Shown here: positions 16,529 through 26,287 of the stretch, piece by piece
How positions within the stretch are numbered: the first letter of the stretch is position 1
How the letters are laid out: the number at the start of each line of letters is the position of its first letter
Assembly (NCBI GenBank): GCA_035353855.1
Contig: DAOQAK010000036.1
Span: forward strand, 1-42,115
Source of the DNA: Bacteroidales bacterium
Lineage (GTDB): Bacteria; Bacteroidota; Bacteroidia; Bacteroidales; CG2-30-32-10
Direction: 5' to 3'
Length of the DNA stretch: 42,115 nucleotides
The notes under the pieces: generated by a model
What the model was told of the DNA's origin: nothing
The model's database searches: none
The model's input: only the letters and a program-made list of their open reading frames with translations
Made by a program: the position numbers and the translations under genes

Positions 16529-17794
16529 TTAATACTCATATTTCTTTCCCCACAATGCCCGTAATCGTTGACGAATTTCGTCTTCACGAGAATTTTTTCC
16601 GGGTTCATAAAACTTTTTCCCTTTTATTTTTTCAGGAAGATATTCCATATCAATAAAATTATTTTCATAGCTGTGAGCATATTTATATCCTTTATGATAA
16701 CCTAATTCTTTCATCAGTTTTGTAGGGGCATTACGTATATGTAAAGGAACAGTGAGGTCGCCGGAATTTTCAGTTTCTGCTAATGCATTTTCAATTGCCA
16801 TGTACGATGCGTTGCTTTTTACTGATGTGGCAAGGTATACAGCAGTCTGACTTAAAATGATTCTGCATTCGGGATACCCGATAACATCAATAGCCTGGAA
16901 ACATGAATTGGCTAATAACAGTGCGTTGGGATTTGCATTACCAATATCTTCGGAAGCCATTATCAACATACGGCGTGCAATAAATTTCGGATCCTCGCCG
17001 GCAGCAATCATTCGTGCAAGATAGTATACTGCTGCATTTGGGTCACTGCCGCGCAATGATTTGATGAAGGCTGAAATAATATCGTAATGCTGTTCACCTT
17101 TTTTATCATACAATGCAATATTTTTCTGAATGATTTTTAAAACCATTTCATCGCTGATTACAATATTTTTTTCTTTACTGTTCTGAACAACAAGCTCAAT
17201 TGCGTTTAAAAGCTTTCTTGCATCACCTCCTGAAATCCTTAGCAGCGCTTCGTTTTCCGCAATTGCTATTTTTTTATTTATTTCTTTTTCTAAAAATATT
17301 CTAGCTTTTTCAAGAAGCAAAAGCAAATCATCTTTTTCGAGTTCTTTTAAAATATAAACCTGGCAGCGTGACAGGAGAGGCGATATGACTTCGAAAGAAG
17401 GATTCTCGGTTGTTGCGCCAATTAATGTAACAATGCCTTTCTCCACTGCACCTAATAGCGAATCCTGTTGTGATTTGCTGAAGCGATGAATTTCATCAAT
17501 AAATAATACAGCATGTTCTGTATCTTTTTTTGCTTTCTCGAAAACTTCACGAACATCTTTCACTCCGCTATTTACTGCGCTAAGCGTGTAAAACGGACGA
17601 TTCAATTGTTGTGAAATTATAAATGCCAGCGTTGTTTTTCCGACTCCCGGAGGTCCCCAGAAAATCATACTCGGAATATTATCTGCTTCGATAGCTTTAC
17701 GTAAAATGGCATCTTCACCAACAAGATGTTTCTGTCCGATGTAATCATTTAACGTTGTCGGACGAAGTTTTTCAGCTAAGGGAATAGAATTCAT
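16529..17794 (-). CDS. rarA: Replication-associated recombination protein A (AAA+)
   Basis: 421 residues. RarA/MgsA is an AAA+ ATPase that acts at stalled replication forks. Seen: LAEKLRPTTLNDYIGQKHL, Walker A GPPGVGKTT (47-55), Walker B FIDEIHRF (98-105), sensor GATTENPSFEV, arginine finger context LLSRCQVYIL, then the helical C-terminal tetramer domain (GSDPNAAVYYLARMIAAGEDPKFIARR). The reading frame is open 13 codons further upstream, but that part lies in the lemA terminator hairpin, so the start is placed at the ATG at 17794. Confidence 0.94.
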   Translation of the reverse strand: MNSIPLAEKLRPTTLNDYIGQKHLVGEDAILRKAIEADNIPSMIFWGPPGVGKTTLAFIISQQLNRPFYTLSAVNSGVKDVREVFEKAKKDTEHAVLFIDEIHRFSKSQQDSLLGAVEKGIVTLIGATTENPSFEVISPLLSRCQVYILKELEKDDLLLLLEKARIFLEKEINKKIAIAENEALLRISGGDARKLLNAIELVVQNSKEKNIVISDEMVLKIIQKNIALYDKKGEQHYDIISAFIKSLRGSDPNAAVYYLARMIAAGEDPKFIARRMLIMASEDIGNANPNALLLANSCFQAIDVIGYPECRIILSQTAVYLATSVKSNASYMAIENALAETENSGDLTVPLHIRNAPTKLMKELGYHKGYKYAHSYENNFIDMEYLPEKIKGKKFYEPGKNSREDEIRQRLRALWGKKYEY

Positions 17795-17812
17795 AAAAAA
17801 TATTTTTTGAAA

Positions 17813-17853
17813 AAAAAGGCTTTGAATTCTCAAACGAGATTCAAAGCCTTTTT
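17813..17853 (-). terminator. Intrinsic terminator of lemA
   Basis: AAAAAGGCTTTGAAT (17813-17827) pairs with ATTCAAAGCCTTTTT (17839-17853). The 15-bp stem has T-runs on both sides, lies 17 nt past the lemA stop, and separates lemA from rarA. Confidence 0.8.
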
Positions 17854-17869
17854 ATAATTATTTGTTATT

Positions 17870-18538
17870 TTAAAATTTTACTTTCGGAGCTTTTTTAGCG
17901 CCTTCGTCGGCAGCAAAATAAGCCTTTTCATCAAATCCGCACATTCCGGATACAATGTTGTTTGGGAATTTTTTTATGTACGTGTTGTAATCCCTGGCTA
18001 CTTCATTGAACTTGGCTCTTGTTGCTACAATAGAATCTTCGGTAGATTCCAACTGTGTTTGCAATGACAAAAAATTTGTATTGGCTTTTAATTCAGGGTA
18101 TGCTTCAACAGCCACTAGTAGTCTGCTTAATGAAGTGTTTAAATTATCCTGAGCACTCTGGAATTCTTTTAATGAAGCATCATCAAGTTTATCTGCATTG
18201 ATATTTACAGATGTTGCTTTTGCTCTTGCTTCTGTAACTGCTGTGAAAGTTGTTCTTTCGTGAGTAGCATAGCCTTTTACCGTTTCAACAAGGTTTTCAA
18301 TAAGGTCAGCTCTTCGCTGATATTTATTCTCAACTTGTGCCCATTGTGTTTTTACGTTTTGTTCTTTTGAAACCATCTTGTTGTATTTTATACATCCTGG
18401 AATAAATAAAATTACAAGTAATACGACAACAATAAAAAGTATCATTGTAGTTCCAAGGCAACCGGTTTTAGGTTTTATTGGGGGCTTTGGTGCGTTGAAA
18501 TTCATATTCCCCGCAGCAGTAGGAGTGTTTTGTTCCAT
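17870..18538 (-). CDS. lemA: LemA family protein
   Basis: 222 residues. A cytoplasmic proline-rich tail (1-27) and one membrane helix (about 30-49) are followed by the LemA helical domain: YNKMVSKEQNVKTQWAQVENKYQRRADLIENLVETVKGYA, then AYPELKAN..F..LQ.QLE..ED, and RDYNTYIKKFPNNIVSG. Length and motifs are normal. LemA is an inner-membrane protein of unclear function; its usual TPM-domain neighbours are not in this window. An independent terminator follows, so it is probably transcribed alone. Confidence 0.92.
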   Translation of the reverse strand: MEQNTPTAAGNMNFNAPKPPIKPKTGCLGTTMILFIVVVLLVILFIPGCIKYNKMVSKEQNVKTQWAQVENKYQRRADLIENLVETVKGYATHERTTFTAVTEARAKATSVNINADKLDDASLKEFQSAQDNLNTSLSRLLVAVEAYPELKANTNFLSLQTQLESTEDSIVATRAKFNEVARDYNTYIKKFPNNIVSGMCGFDEKAYFAADEGAKKAPKVKF

Positions 18539-18606
18539 GTCAAAATATTTTATGAATTAGCAATGCTAAATTAATAAATAAATTTCAATGAAACTTTCAA
18601 ATCATC

Positions 18607-20085
18607 TTAATTATAAAATTTATGTATCTGATAAATTTGATATACTTTATAATGAGATACATTTTTATACCTCGACACGATGTAATTGTATATTTTATTA
18701 TCCGGATCTTGAAATTCAGAACCTGCTTGAATATATATACAATCTTCAGGTAAAATATTTAGAATTTTTAAAGCTTCAGTTTTATTATAAACAGGATAAA
18801 TGTTTTGTGCATTTAAACGTATTTTATAATTTTTATAATCTTTAAAACTTTCTAAATCGTAATGATATGTAAAACCTAAATCAGCATAACCGGGAGCAAT
18901 TAAAACATAAGAATTATTGGTCTTAATTTTTTTTATTAGCTCTGATAACTCTTTCATTCTTCTGAAATTGTCTGGATTTAGATTTAATGTAAAAATTAGT
19001 GATGCAATAAAAATAGTTGATACAATTATTTTATAGATTTTTTTATAAAATAAAATATTTGTAATTATTGCAATAAATACATAAAACGGGACGGAAATAA
19101 AAAGTATATATCTATCAATAAATACAGGGAATTTAAATGAAATTAGAAACATTAAAATGTAAGGTATAAAGAACCAGATAAAGATGATAATTGTATTTTG
19201 ATTCAATACATTATTAATAACCAACTGGAAAGTTTTCTGTTTAAGAATAACTGCAATTCCTGTAATAAAGATAATTATCAAGATGAGCATGTTGATTCTA
19301 TTATTGATAAATAAATTTAAAAATCCATATAGTTGGCCAATTTCGGGCTTTGGTACCCAAGTCCCGTTAGATGCTGTATTCGAAAATCGTTCAATGAAAA
19401 TAAATATCATTGGGATGTATGAAATTGCAAGGCATGACATTAAAATAAAAAATGGCTTAATGAATTTATTTCTCTCCCTGATAATAATTATAGAAAGGCA
19501 TTCGATGAAAGGGATTATGAAGCATAAATAATGCGAGTAGATTAAAAGCATATTTGAAATGAAAAGAAAAATATAGTATTTCTTTTGATTTGATTCTTTT
19601 ATGATGCTTAGAAAGAAATATAAAGATAATGCTGTAAGCATTGCAAATAATGGATAAACCCTTGCTTCATGAGAAAAAAAGAAATGTGTTGTTGTGAAGG
19701 AAAATATTAATCCTGCAGAAATCCCTGTAAAAAAGTTATAAAAATTTTTACCGATTAAAAATATAATAACAGAAGTTAAAGAGGTAAATAATAACGAAAG
19801 AAACCTTACTGACATAGGGCTTATACCGAAAACTTTAACCCAGAAATGTAATAATAAAAAATGAAGAGGTGGATTATTTTCATTGTGAAGTATTTGGAAA
19901 ATATCGCTTAAACTTGCTTGTGCCCAGTATATAGTAAAAGGCTCATCATTAGCTATATCGCGATTATCGATGAATATGGATTTTAAAATAAAATTTAAAC
20001 AAAAAAGAATGAAACATATAATTAAGACAGAATAACGTTTGTAAAATAATGATGTACTATTCTTTTCATTCATAAATGAACTCAT
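18607..20085 (-). CDS. GT39-like (PMT/ArnT type) membrane glycosyltransferase
   Basis: 492 residues with about eleven hydrophobic helices. The first outer loop has the acidic pair expected for GT-C enzymes (ANDEPFTIYWAQ, D47-E48), followed by NNPPLHFLLLHFWVKVFG and SHEARVYPLFAMLTALSLYFF, which match the GT39/PMT_2 pattern. It should transfer a sugar from a polyprenyl-phosphate donor on the periplasmic side. The start lies 8 nt after the stop of the type IX-secreted repeat protein, so it may be the last gene of that transcription unit. It could then modify exported products of the operon; this is inference from position only. Confidence 0.8.
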   Translation of the reverse strand: MSSFMNEKNSTSLFYKRYSVLIICFILFCLNFILKSIFIDNRDIANDEPFTIYWAQASLSDIFQILHNENNPPLHFLLLHFWVKVFGISPMSVRFLSLLFTSLTSVIIFLIGKNFYNFFTGISAGLIFSFTTTHFFFSHEARVYPLFAMLTALSLYFFLSIIKESNQKKYYIFLFISNMLLIYSHYLCFIIPFIECLSIIIIRERNKFIKPFFILMSCLAISYIPMIFIFIERFSNTASNGTWVPKPEIGQLYGFLNLFINNRINMLILIIIFITGIAVILKQKTFQLVINNVLNQNTIIIFIWFFIPYILMFLISFKFPVFIDRYILFISVPFYVFIAIITNILFYKKIYKIIVSTIFIASLIFTLNLNPDNFRRMKELSELIKKIKTNNSYVLIAPGYADLGFTYHYDLESFKDYKNYKIRLNAQNIYPVYNKTEALKILNILPEDCIYIQAGSEFQDPDNKIYNYIVSRYKNVSHYKVYQIYQIHKFYN

Positions 20086-20093
20086 TATATAAT

Positions 20094-21545
20094 TTATTTC
20101 GTATGAATTATTTTTTGTGTAATAATCCTGTCTTTATATTGAAGTCTAATGATGTAAACACCTTCAGGGATTTCTTTAAAACCAATTGATAAATTGTTAT
20201 AATTATCTATTTCTTTTTGAAAGATTATATTTCCTGTAATATTGTATATTGAAATATTCTTTAATGTATTTGTTTCTGAAATGTTGATAAATAAATATTC
20301 CGAAACAGGATTAGGGTATATAATAATATCATTTTTTTCTTGTTCAGAAATATCCAAAACATGAATATAATTTGTAGAATTGGTATGTAATAAGCTATCC
20401 ATTTTTATCACCAGAATATTTGATATGCCCGGGCCCATGCTTTCGGTTGTTCCGACAATTGCATAACCGCCAGTATTTGTATTTATGCATGCATTGGCAT
20501 AATCTTGTTTTTCGCCGCCGTATGTAATTCCTGTAATAAAGTTCCCATCCTTGTCTCTATAACTAATTGAAAAATCTTTTGAACCTACATATCCATAGCT
20601 CTCAGTATATCCAACAAAAAAGAAATTTTCATGTTTGTCTTGTATAATATCACTTAAGTCTTCATTTTCCTGCCCATTTATTAATTGTTTCCAAAGATAA
20701 TTCCCGAGTGAATCAACTTTTAAAATAATCCCATCTTGATTCTGAACATTATAATTTTTTGTAGAACCTGCGAAAATGATTCCATGATCTTTCGTTTCAA
20801 TCCCTGCATATGCTTTATCGTCGAGTAAATCACCATATGTCTTTGTCCATAATGTATCGCCCGAAGAATTAATTTTTAATAAGTATGCATCATATTCCCC
20901 TTTGCCAAAACTGTTGGTATATCCTGTAATGATATAATTTCCATCATGGCACTTATTGATATCATAAGCAACATCATTATTAATGCCGCCGTATGTCTTT
21001 GACCAAAGTGAATCTCCATCTTTATTAGTTTTTAAAATATATACATCATTATTACCTTTGCCAAAACTGTATGTTTCGCCAACAATAATAAAGCCTCCGT
21101 CTGTTGTTTCAATAATACTGTGTGCAATGTCCCAATTATTTCCACCATAGTTTTTCATCCATAGCATATTTCCATCAGCATCGGCATTAATCAACATAAA
21201 GTTGTAATCGTTATTATTTGCAGGGATACTCAAGTAGCCGGCAATTACATATTTATTTTCTGATGTGAAAATAAAATCGTCGGCCCAATTTATTTCATCA
21301 CTTCCAAATGCTTTATCCCAAACCAGATTGCCGTATTTGTTGGTTTTTACAAGGTATACGTCGGTGTTGCCGACAAAACCACTTTTGTTTCCAAGTATTA
21401 AGAAACCTGTGTCTGCATCCTGTATAATTTTTTCACCGTAATTATATCCTGTTAATCCATATGACCTGATGAATACCGAATCCTGTGAAATAGCATTTCC
21501 TGCAAAGAACAAACATAGGACACATATTGAAAATAAAAACTTCAT
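20094..21545 (-). CDS. Type IX-secreted beta-propeller-like repeat protein
   Basis: 483 residues from the chosen start, which gives a standard signal peptide (MKFLFSICVLCLFFAGNAIS, then Q). Seven or so repeats of about 50 residues follow the pattern D.YLVKTN..GN..W.K.YGG...D.A..I..T.DGG.I..G.T.SFG, as in WD/NHL-like "delta-60" type propellers. The last 80 residues are a type IX secretion sorting domain: IIIYPNPVSEYLFINIS..LKNISIYNITG ... IPEGVYIIRLQY. So it is exported through the outer membrane and shed or surface-anchored. The start codon shares one base with the preceding stop (TGATG), giving coupled translation with the DUF5723 barrel. A longer frame upstream overlaps that gene and is ignored. 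Confidence 0.87.
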   Translation of the reverse strand: MKFLFSICVLCLFFAGNAISQDSVFIRSYGLTGYNYGEKIIQDADTGFLILGNKSGFVGNTDVYLVKTNKYGNLVWDKAFGSDEINWADDFIFTSENKYVIAGYLSIPANNNDYNFMLINADADGNMLWMKNYGGNNWDIAHSIIETTDGGFIIVGETYSFGKGNNDVYILKTNKDGDSLWSKTYGGINNDVAYDINKCHDGNYIITGYTNSFGKGEYDAYLLKINSSGDTLWTKTYGDLLDDKAYAGIETKDHGIIFAGSTKNYNVQNQDGIILKVDSLGNYLWKQLINGQENEDLSDIIQDKHENFFFVGYTESYGYVGSKDFSISYRDKDGNFITGITYGGEKQDYANACINTNTGGYAIVGTTESMGPGISNILVIKMDSLLHTNSTNYIHVLDISEQEKNDIIIYPNPVSEYLFINISETNTLKNISIYNITGNIIFQKEIDNYNNLSIGFKEIPEGVYIIRLQYKDRIITQKIIHTK

Positions 21546-22819
21546 CAGAAAAAATATTTTTTTAATGATACGTAAACTCCTTGAACGGTTTGAGAGTTCG
21601 CGTAAATAAGTCCATTTATATAATTCGAACCTAACTGCACAGAACAATTATTTTTGAATTGATGAACATATTCAATTCCTGTATTAATATTATGAGTAAC
21701 ATATGAACGATTCAGCGCATAACCTCCGTAGCTAAGGTTTAATGACAGCATATTATTTTTGTTGTAATAATATTGTGCTTTAGAAAGAAGGAATGGTTGG
21801 TAATGACAATAAAACTTTTTAGTTGCAGAAAGTTCCATGCTGAATTTATCGGAAAAATTATGGAGATATGAAATCCTTACCAAAGCAGGAAGCATCATAT
21901 AATAGGATTCCTTTTCATTGTAATATAAAAATGAATTCTTGATGCTGTCCACATTTGCATTCTCAAAAATATTTTCTTCAATATTCAGAGGGTCGGTAAT
22001 GGTAGCTCCTTCAAAATGAATCGTGGTATCATTGGCGAATTTCCGGGAATTTTTGTTCCAATGGATAAAACCGAGGTTGGAAATCTGAAAATTAAAACGG
22101 TCATTTTCTTTGGTTTGAAATGTGTAATAGAAATAGAGCGAAGTCCCCATGCCTTTTATATTCCAGTTGTTTGATGTGTCGCTTTGATAATATTCATATT
22201 CTGCTGAAAAATCAATATATTCAGCTTCAGGTGCAGTATAAAGGCTGCCTCGTTCAATATTCATAAAAATATTTTTGATCCCTTGATTTATACTGATGCC
22301 TACACCAAATTTATGATGAGTGCTGCCTTGACCGAATTTAGTTAATATGCCGAACATCAGTTGCTGATAACTTACCAGGTTTAACGATGATTGTGCAATG
22401 TCGGCCGTAGCGCCTTTAAATTGTTTGTTGCCACCAAAAAAAAGTCTTAATGCATCATCTGTCATATTTATATCTGCATGATAATGTTTTCCGAATGAAG
22501 CAAACACTCCAATATCAGATACTCCAACGAATGTATCGGGAAATGTGATACACGAAATGGTATTATCGAAATCAAAACCGGTAACATTATTTTTTTTAAG
22601 AGCGTTGTACATCCATTGTTTGGTAGTACTGTCAATATGGTCTTTCCATAGAAAAGTATTCATGAACTGGTTGCTGATGGAGGATGAAACAAAATCAATA
22701 TTTGAATTTGCTTCTACACATGATTTATAATTTGATTGCGGAAATACATTGTTGTCAAACTGTGCATTAAGTTTGCACGTAGCAGTAACCAGTATTAATA
22801 TGAATAAAATTTGTTTCAA
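21545..22819 (-). CDS. DUF5723-like outer-membrane beta-barrel protein, TTG start
   Basis: 424 residues. A signal peptide (KQILFILILVTATCKLNA, then Q) follows directly after a TTG codon. An in-frame stop lies nine bases further upstream and the next ATG is about residue 54, so TTG must be the start. It overlaps the stop of the lipoprotein gene (TTGA). The mature part alternates amphipathic strands and ends in phenylalanine (VYVSLKKYFF), as outer-membrane barrels do. Segments such as FNFQISNLGFIHWNKNSRKFAND and IHFEG match the DUF5723 pattern. Function unknown; the coupling suggests a complex with the lipoprotein and the secreted repeat protein. Confidence 0.78.
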   Translation of the reverse strand: MKQILFILILVTATCKLNAQFDNNVFPQSNYKSCVEANSNIDFVSSSISNQFMNTFLWKDHIDSTTKQWMYNALKKNNVTGFDFDNTISCITFPDTFVGVSDIGVFASFGKHYHADINMTDDALRLFFGGNKQFKGATADIAQSSLNLVSYQQLMFGILTKFGQGSTHHKFGVGISINQGIKNIFMNIERGSLYTAPEAEYIDFSAEYEYYQSDTSNNWNIKGMGTSLYFYYTFQTKENDRFNFQISNLGFIHWNKNSRKFANDTTIHFEGATITDPLNIEENIFENANVDSIKNSFLYYNEKESYYMMLPALVRISYLHNFSDKFSMELSATKKFYCHYQPFLLSKAQYYYNKNNMLSLNLSYGGYALNRSYVTHNINTGIEYVHQFKNNCSVQLGSNYINGLIYANSQTVQGVYVSLKKYFF

Positions 22820-24408
22820 TTTTCGTTAACTGTCAGATTAAAATCACCTGTAAGAATCAAATCAATAACATAATCGCTGTATATTTTTATATAGCTTCCC
22901 TGTTGTGCTGTGTTGAATCGAACTACAATAATTATTTTATGGGTATTATATAAATGCTCAAGTTTATTGCCGCTTACAGGAACTTTAATATATGATTTCT
23001 TTTTCCCGATAGCTTTATTTTGCGCATCAAGGGGCGGTGAATATATTGTGTTATTCAATGTTATCAGCGAGTCAGTAATCATATTCTTTTCATCAAGTAA
23101 AAACAGTTGAGTCGTTGCATCGAAAGGAAAACCATTATTGGCAATAAGTGTAAGTATGCCACTGTTCACGGAATATCCTTCCGGTTCATTAAGACTAAAA
23201 TCAATGGTATCGGTAAGTGTAAGATTTGTTGCAATGAGCGATAAAGGAATTTCAAGATCCAACGCTGCTTTAAAACCATAAGGGTTATAAATGAAATCAT
23301 TTCCGCATGACACATTCCCAAGTGGATCCGTTGTAACATCCAATGAATATTCCAGTTTGTCAGGAAGGTTTTCAACAAGTTGCTTTATGTTGGAATTGTC
23401 GAGATTGAATTCGTAAACAGAAGAATTTGCAGGTGATGCAGGATTATATGTTTCCTGTGCACGGTTGATATTTATTACCGATTCAATTATCGGACTGTTT
23501 AGTGAAACGGTATTTCCAGTATGGCTGTTTATAGATTTTATTTCATGAATAATGGCGCTTGCATCAACTCCAAGTCCGTTAGTAATTGAAAGCGCCATGT
23601 GAATATCTTCCAGTGAAATCGTGCCTTCTGTAATTTTATTGAACAGGTCAAAGTTGGATGTTTGCTGTCCGCTTTTAATTAAATGTGTTCCGAAGAAACC
23701 TTTTGCATAACCAATAGTAAGTTCATCAAAATTAACAAGGATCTCGAAACCGTCATTTGGAGTGATTTCAACAGGATGACCATTAACATCAACACTTGCC
23801 TGTGTGATTGAAGTGAGCACATTATAACTTGTGCCATTCACACCGGTAAGGTCAATACTATAACCTGAAATATCTGTCTGCTTCGAAAAAATAACAGGTT
23901 CACTAAGGGATGCTGCAGGAACCATTTCGTTTATTTCAAAGGGAATCCCGTTTTTTGTAGCGCAGGGGATACGATACTTGTAAAGGATTTTTTCTTTAAT
24001 GGTATTTTTAAATTTAAAGCTTATAAACCCTGATTTTACGATCAATTTAGTTACAACAGCTCCATTAAGGTCAAGATTTTTATTATCGGTAGTATTCAGT
24101 ATTTGTTGTCCGGGTTGTGCTGTTACAGTAAATGGGATATGAAAAATAGTTTGTTTTATCGTGTCGGGAAAGTCTACCAGTGAATCAGTAGAAAAACTGT
24201 AAAGCGTATTGTTATATACTATTTTTAATGATGAATCTGCATTTACCTGTATTAGGGAATCCGCAAGAATATTGTTAACTGTTAATGATGAATTGAACAG
24301 AGGAGTGTCTGCATCAATATCCCAGCTCGCTTTGCCAATATTCTTCCGGCAGGAAAATAGTGATATGATACAGAAAATGAATAAGATTATTTTTATATAA
24401 TTCTTCAT
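22816..24408 (-). CDS. Large hypothetical lipoprotein
   Basis: 530 residues. The N-terminus is a lipoprotein signal with lipobox LFSC (cleavage before C20), followed by RKNIGKASWDIDADTPLF. The rest is rich in beta strands and Asn/Ser/Thr, with alternating segments such as LNSPIIESVININRA and KAALDLEIPLSLIATNLTLTDTIDFSL, suggesting several beta-sandwich repeats. I do not recognise a named family, although similar lipoproteins stand before DUF5723 barrels in this phylum. First gene of a unit in which the next two starts overlap the preceding stops. Expected place: periplasmic face of the outer membrane or the cell surface. Confidence 0.75.
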   Translation of the reverse strand: MKNYIKIILFIFCIISLFSCRKNIGKASWDIDADTPLFNSSLTVNNILADSLIQVNADSSLKIVYNNTLYSFSTDSLVDFPDTIKQTIFHIPFTVTAQPGQQILNTTDNKNLDLNGAVVTKLIVKSGFISFKFKNTIKEKILYKYRIPCATKNGIPFEINEMVPAASLSEPVIFSKQTDISGYSIDLTGVNGTSYNVLTSITQASVDVNGHPVEITPNDGFEILVNFDELTIGYAKGFFGTHLIKSGQQTSNFDLFNKITEGTISLEDIHMALSITNGLGVDASAIIHEIKSINSHTGNTVSLNSPIIESVININRAQETYNPASPANSSVYEFNLDNSNIKQLVENLPDKLEYSLDVTTDPLGNVSCGNDFIYNPYGFKAALDLEIPLSLIATNLTLTDTIDFSLNEPEGYSVNSGILTLIANNGFPFDATTQLFLLDEKNMITDSLITLNNTIYSPPLDAQNKAIGKKKSYIKVPVSGNKLEHLYNTHKIIIVVRFNTAQQGSYIKIYSDYVIDLILTGDFNLTVNEN

Positions 24409-24508
24409 TTGAAAGCAAAATGAAAGTTGTAAATATACGAAAATATCTATTGACGGTTTAATGAATTAATCCTCAAAGTAAATATTTATCAGTTGAAATA
24501 TTTTTTAG

Positions 24509-24516
24509 TATTTTTG
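24509..24516 (+). promoter_or_regulatory. -7 box ahead of the GT-C gene at 24559
   Basis: TATTTTTG matches TAnnTTTG and lies 42 nt before the start, in the 150-bp spacer between divergent genes. No clear -33 box is seen. Confidence 0.4.
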
Positions 24517-24558
24517 AAACACTTCAAAAAAATATTTGATTGATAAAATTGTAAGCGA

Positions 24559-26226
24559 ATGCAAAATAAATCGAAACCAAAAGCAACAGCAAAAACTGTA
24601 AAAGCAAATAAGAAAAATTATACCTTTTTAATTATACTGGCACTGGTAATGCTGCTCATAACTGTTTTACGCTTACGTTTATTGAGTATTCCATTGGAGC
24701 GTGATGAAGGCGAATATGCATATATAGGGCAGTTGATTCTTCAGGGAATCCCTCCTTACGAGATAGCTTACAACATGAAGTTCCCCGGAACATATTATAT
24801 GTATGCATTTTTTATGTCGATTTTCGGACAGACAATAAAAGGTGTTCATGCAGGATTATTGATTATGAATCTGACTTCAATATTTTTGATTTTCTTTTTA
24901 GTGAAGAAACTTATAAATGAATATGCGGCTCTTGTCTCTGCAACAGCATTTGCATTTTTATCATTAGGGATGAATATTTTAGGGTTTGCCGGACATGCTA
25001 CGCATTTTGTAATTGTACCTGCACTTGCAGGAACATTGTTTCTTTATAAAGCACTTAAAGAAAATAAAATGATTCATTATTTTTTATCGGGAATATTCCT
25101 GAGTCTTGCGCCAATAATGAAACAACAGGGTATTTTATTTTGCGTTTTCGGCGCACTTATAATGCTCATTAATTTTTATATTCAGCGAAAAGATGCAATA
25201 CTCATTAATGTTAAAAGATTTTTAATTTTCGCATTAGGTGGAATTATTCCGGTTGTATTGACTTTTATAGTTTTAAAGATGTACGGAGTGTTTGATAAAT
25301 TCTGGTTCTGGACAATTGTATATGCTCAATCATACGAAACGGCTGTGAAATTTAATGATGCTATGATTTTATTCAATTATAGTTTTTTCCCACTGGCAGG
25401 TGATTTTTATTTTATATGGATAATTTCCGGGCTGGGTTTAATTACAATGTTTTTTCATCCATTGCTTAAGAAGAATTTTAAACTCACGTTTATTATTTTG
25501 TTCCTTATTTTTTCGTGTTTAAGTGTATGTCCTGGATTTTATTATCGTCAGCATTACTTTATAACAGTGTTACCGGCAATTTCAATATTGTTCGGAATTT
25601 TTATAAGTTATTTATATGAGTTGTCTTTGAAAGATAAAAAATACAATGCATTAAAAATAGTAAGTTTTATTTTGTTTGTGCTTCCCTTTATCGTTGGGAT
25701 AAGTTCGCAAAAAAATTATTTATTTAAAATGAAACCGAATGCAATTTGTGATAGCATATATGGTTCTAATCCATTCACGCAATCGTTAACCATTGCAAAA
25801 TATATAAAAGCAAATTCCGATGATTCGGATAAAGTAGCTGTGTTAGGCTCCGAGCCGCAAATTTGTTTTTATGCAAACCGACATTCCGCAACGGGTTATA
25901 TTTATACTTATGGATTGATGGAAGTTCATGAAAACAGTTTAAAGATGCAGAAAGAAATGATTAACGAGATTGAGAAAGCAAAACCGAAATTTTTTGTTGT
26001 TGTCAATGTGCCTACATCATGGCTGGTACAGCCGGGTTCGGAAAAATTTATTTTTAACTGGATTGATCCTTATCTGCAAAAAAATAAATATATGATTGCC
26101 GGTATTGCCGATATTTATTCCAATGCAACTGTTTATAAATGGAACGAAGAAGCATATAGTTATAAACCGGGTTCTGAATCATATATTTTAATATTTAAAA
26201 AATCAGAAGAAAATAAAACAAAATGA
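24559..26226 (+). CDS. GT39-family membrane glycosyltransferase
   Basis: 555 residues with a lysine-rich N-terminus (1-21) and about ten hydrophobic helices. The GT-C acidic motif is IPLERDEGEYAYIGQLI (D49-E50), followed by YNMKFPGTYYMYAFFMSIFG, matching the PMT_2/ArnT pattern. The C-terminal 150 residues form an outer soluble region (KVAVLGSEPQICFYANRHSATGYIY ...). Expected to move sugar from a lipid-phosphate donor in the outer leaflet of the inner membrane. It is transcribed away from the lipoprotein unit, which also contains a GT39 enzyme. Target unknown. Confidence 0.83.
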   Translation: MQNKSKPKATAKTVKANKKNYTFLIILALVMLLITVLRLRLLSIPLERDEGEYAYIGQLILQGIPPYEIAYNMKFPGTYYMYAFFMSIFGQTIKGVHAGLLIMNLTSIFLIFFLVKKLINEYAALVSATAFAFLSLGMNILGFAGHATHFVIVPALAGTLFLYKALKENKMIHYFLSGIFLSLAPIMKQQGILFCVFGALIMLINFYIQRKDAILINVKRFLIFALGGIIPVVLTFIVLKMYGVFDKFWFWTIVYAQSYETAVKFNDAMILFNYSFFPLAGDFYFIWIISGLGLITMFFHPLLKKNFKLTFIILFLIFSCLSVCPGFYYRQHYFITVLPAISILFGIFISYLYELSLKDKKYNALKIVSFILFVLPFIVGISSQKNYLFKMKPNAICDSIYGSNPFTQSLTIAKYIKANSDDSDKVAVLGSEPQICFYANRHSATGYIYTYGLMEVHENSLKMQKEMINEIEKAKPKFFVVVNVPTSWLVQPGSEKFIFNWIDPYLQKNKYMIAGIADIYSNATVYKWNEEAYSYKPGSESYILIFKKSEENKTK

Positions 26227-26287
26227 TTTGGAATAATTTTAATATTGAATATATCGATTACAAAAAGAAAACTATACCTTACATTTA

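Noticed and set aside
17795..17833. N-terminal extension of RarA
   Set aside because: Those codons lie in the lemA terminator hairpin; the ATG at 17794 gives the normal family N-terminus.
18588..18845. Plus-strand frame opposite the end of the GT39 gene
   Set aside because: It is antisense to a convincing membrane protein and shows no domain pattern of its own.
21546..21647. 34-residue extension of the type IX-secreted protein
   Set aside because: It overlaps the end of the DUF5723 gene and would hide a good signal peptide.
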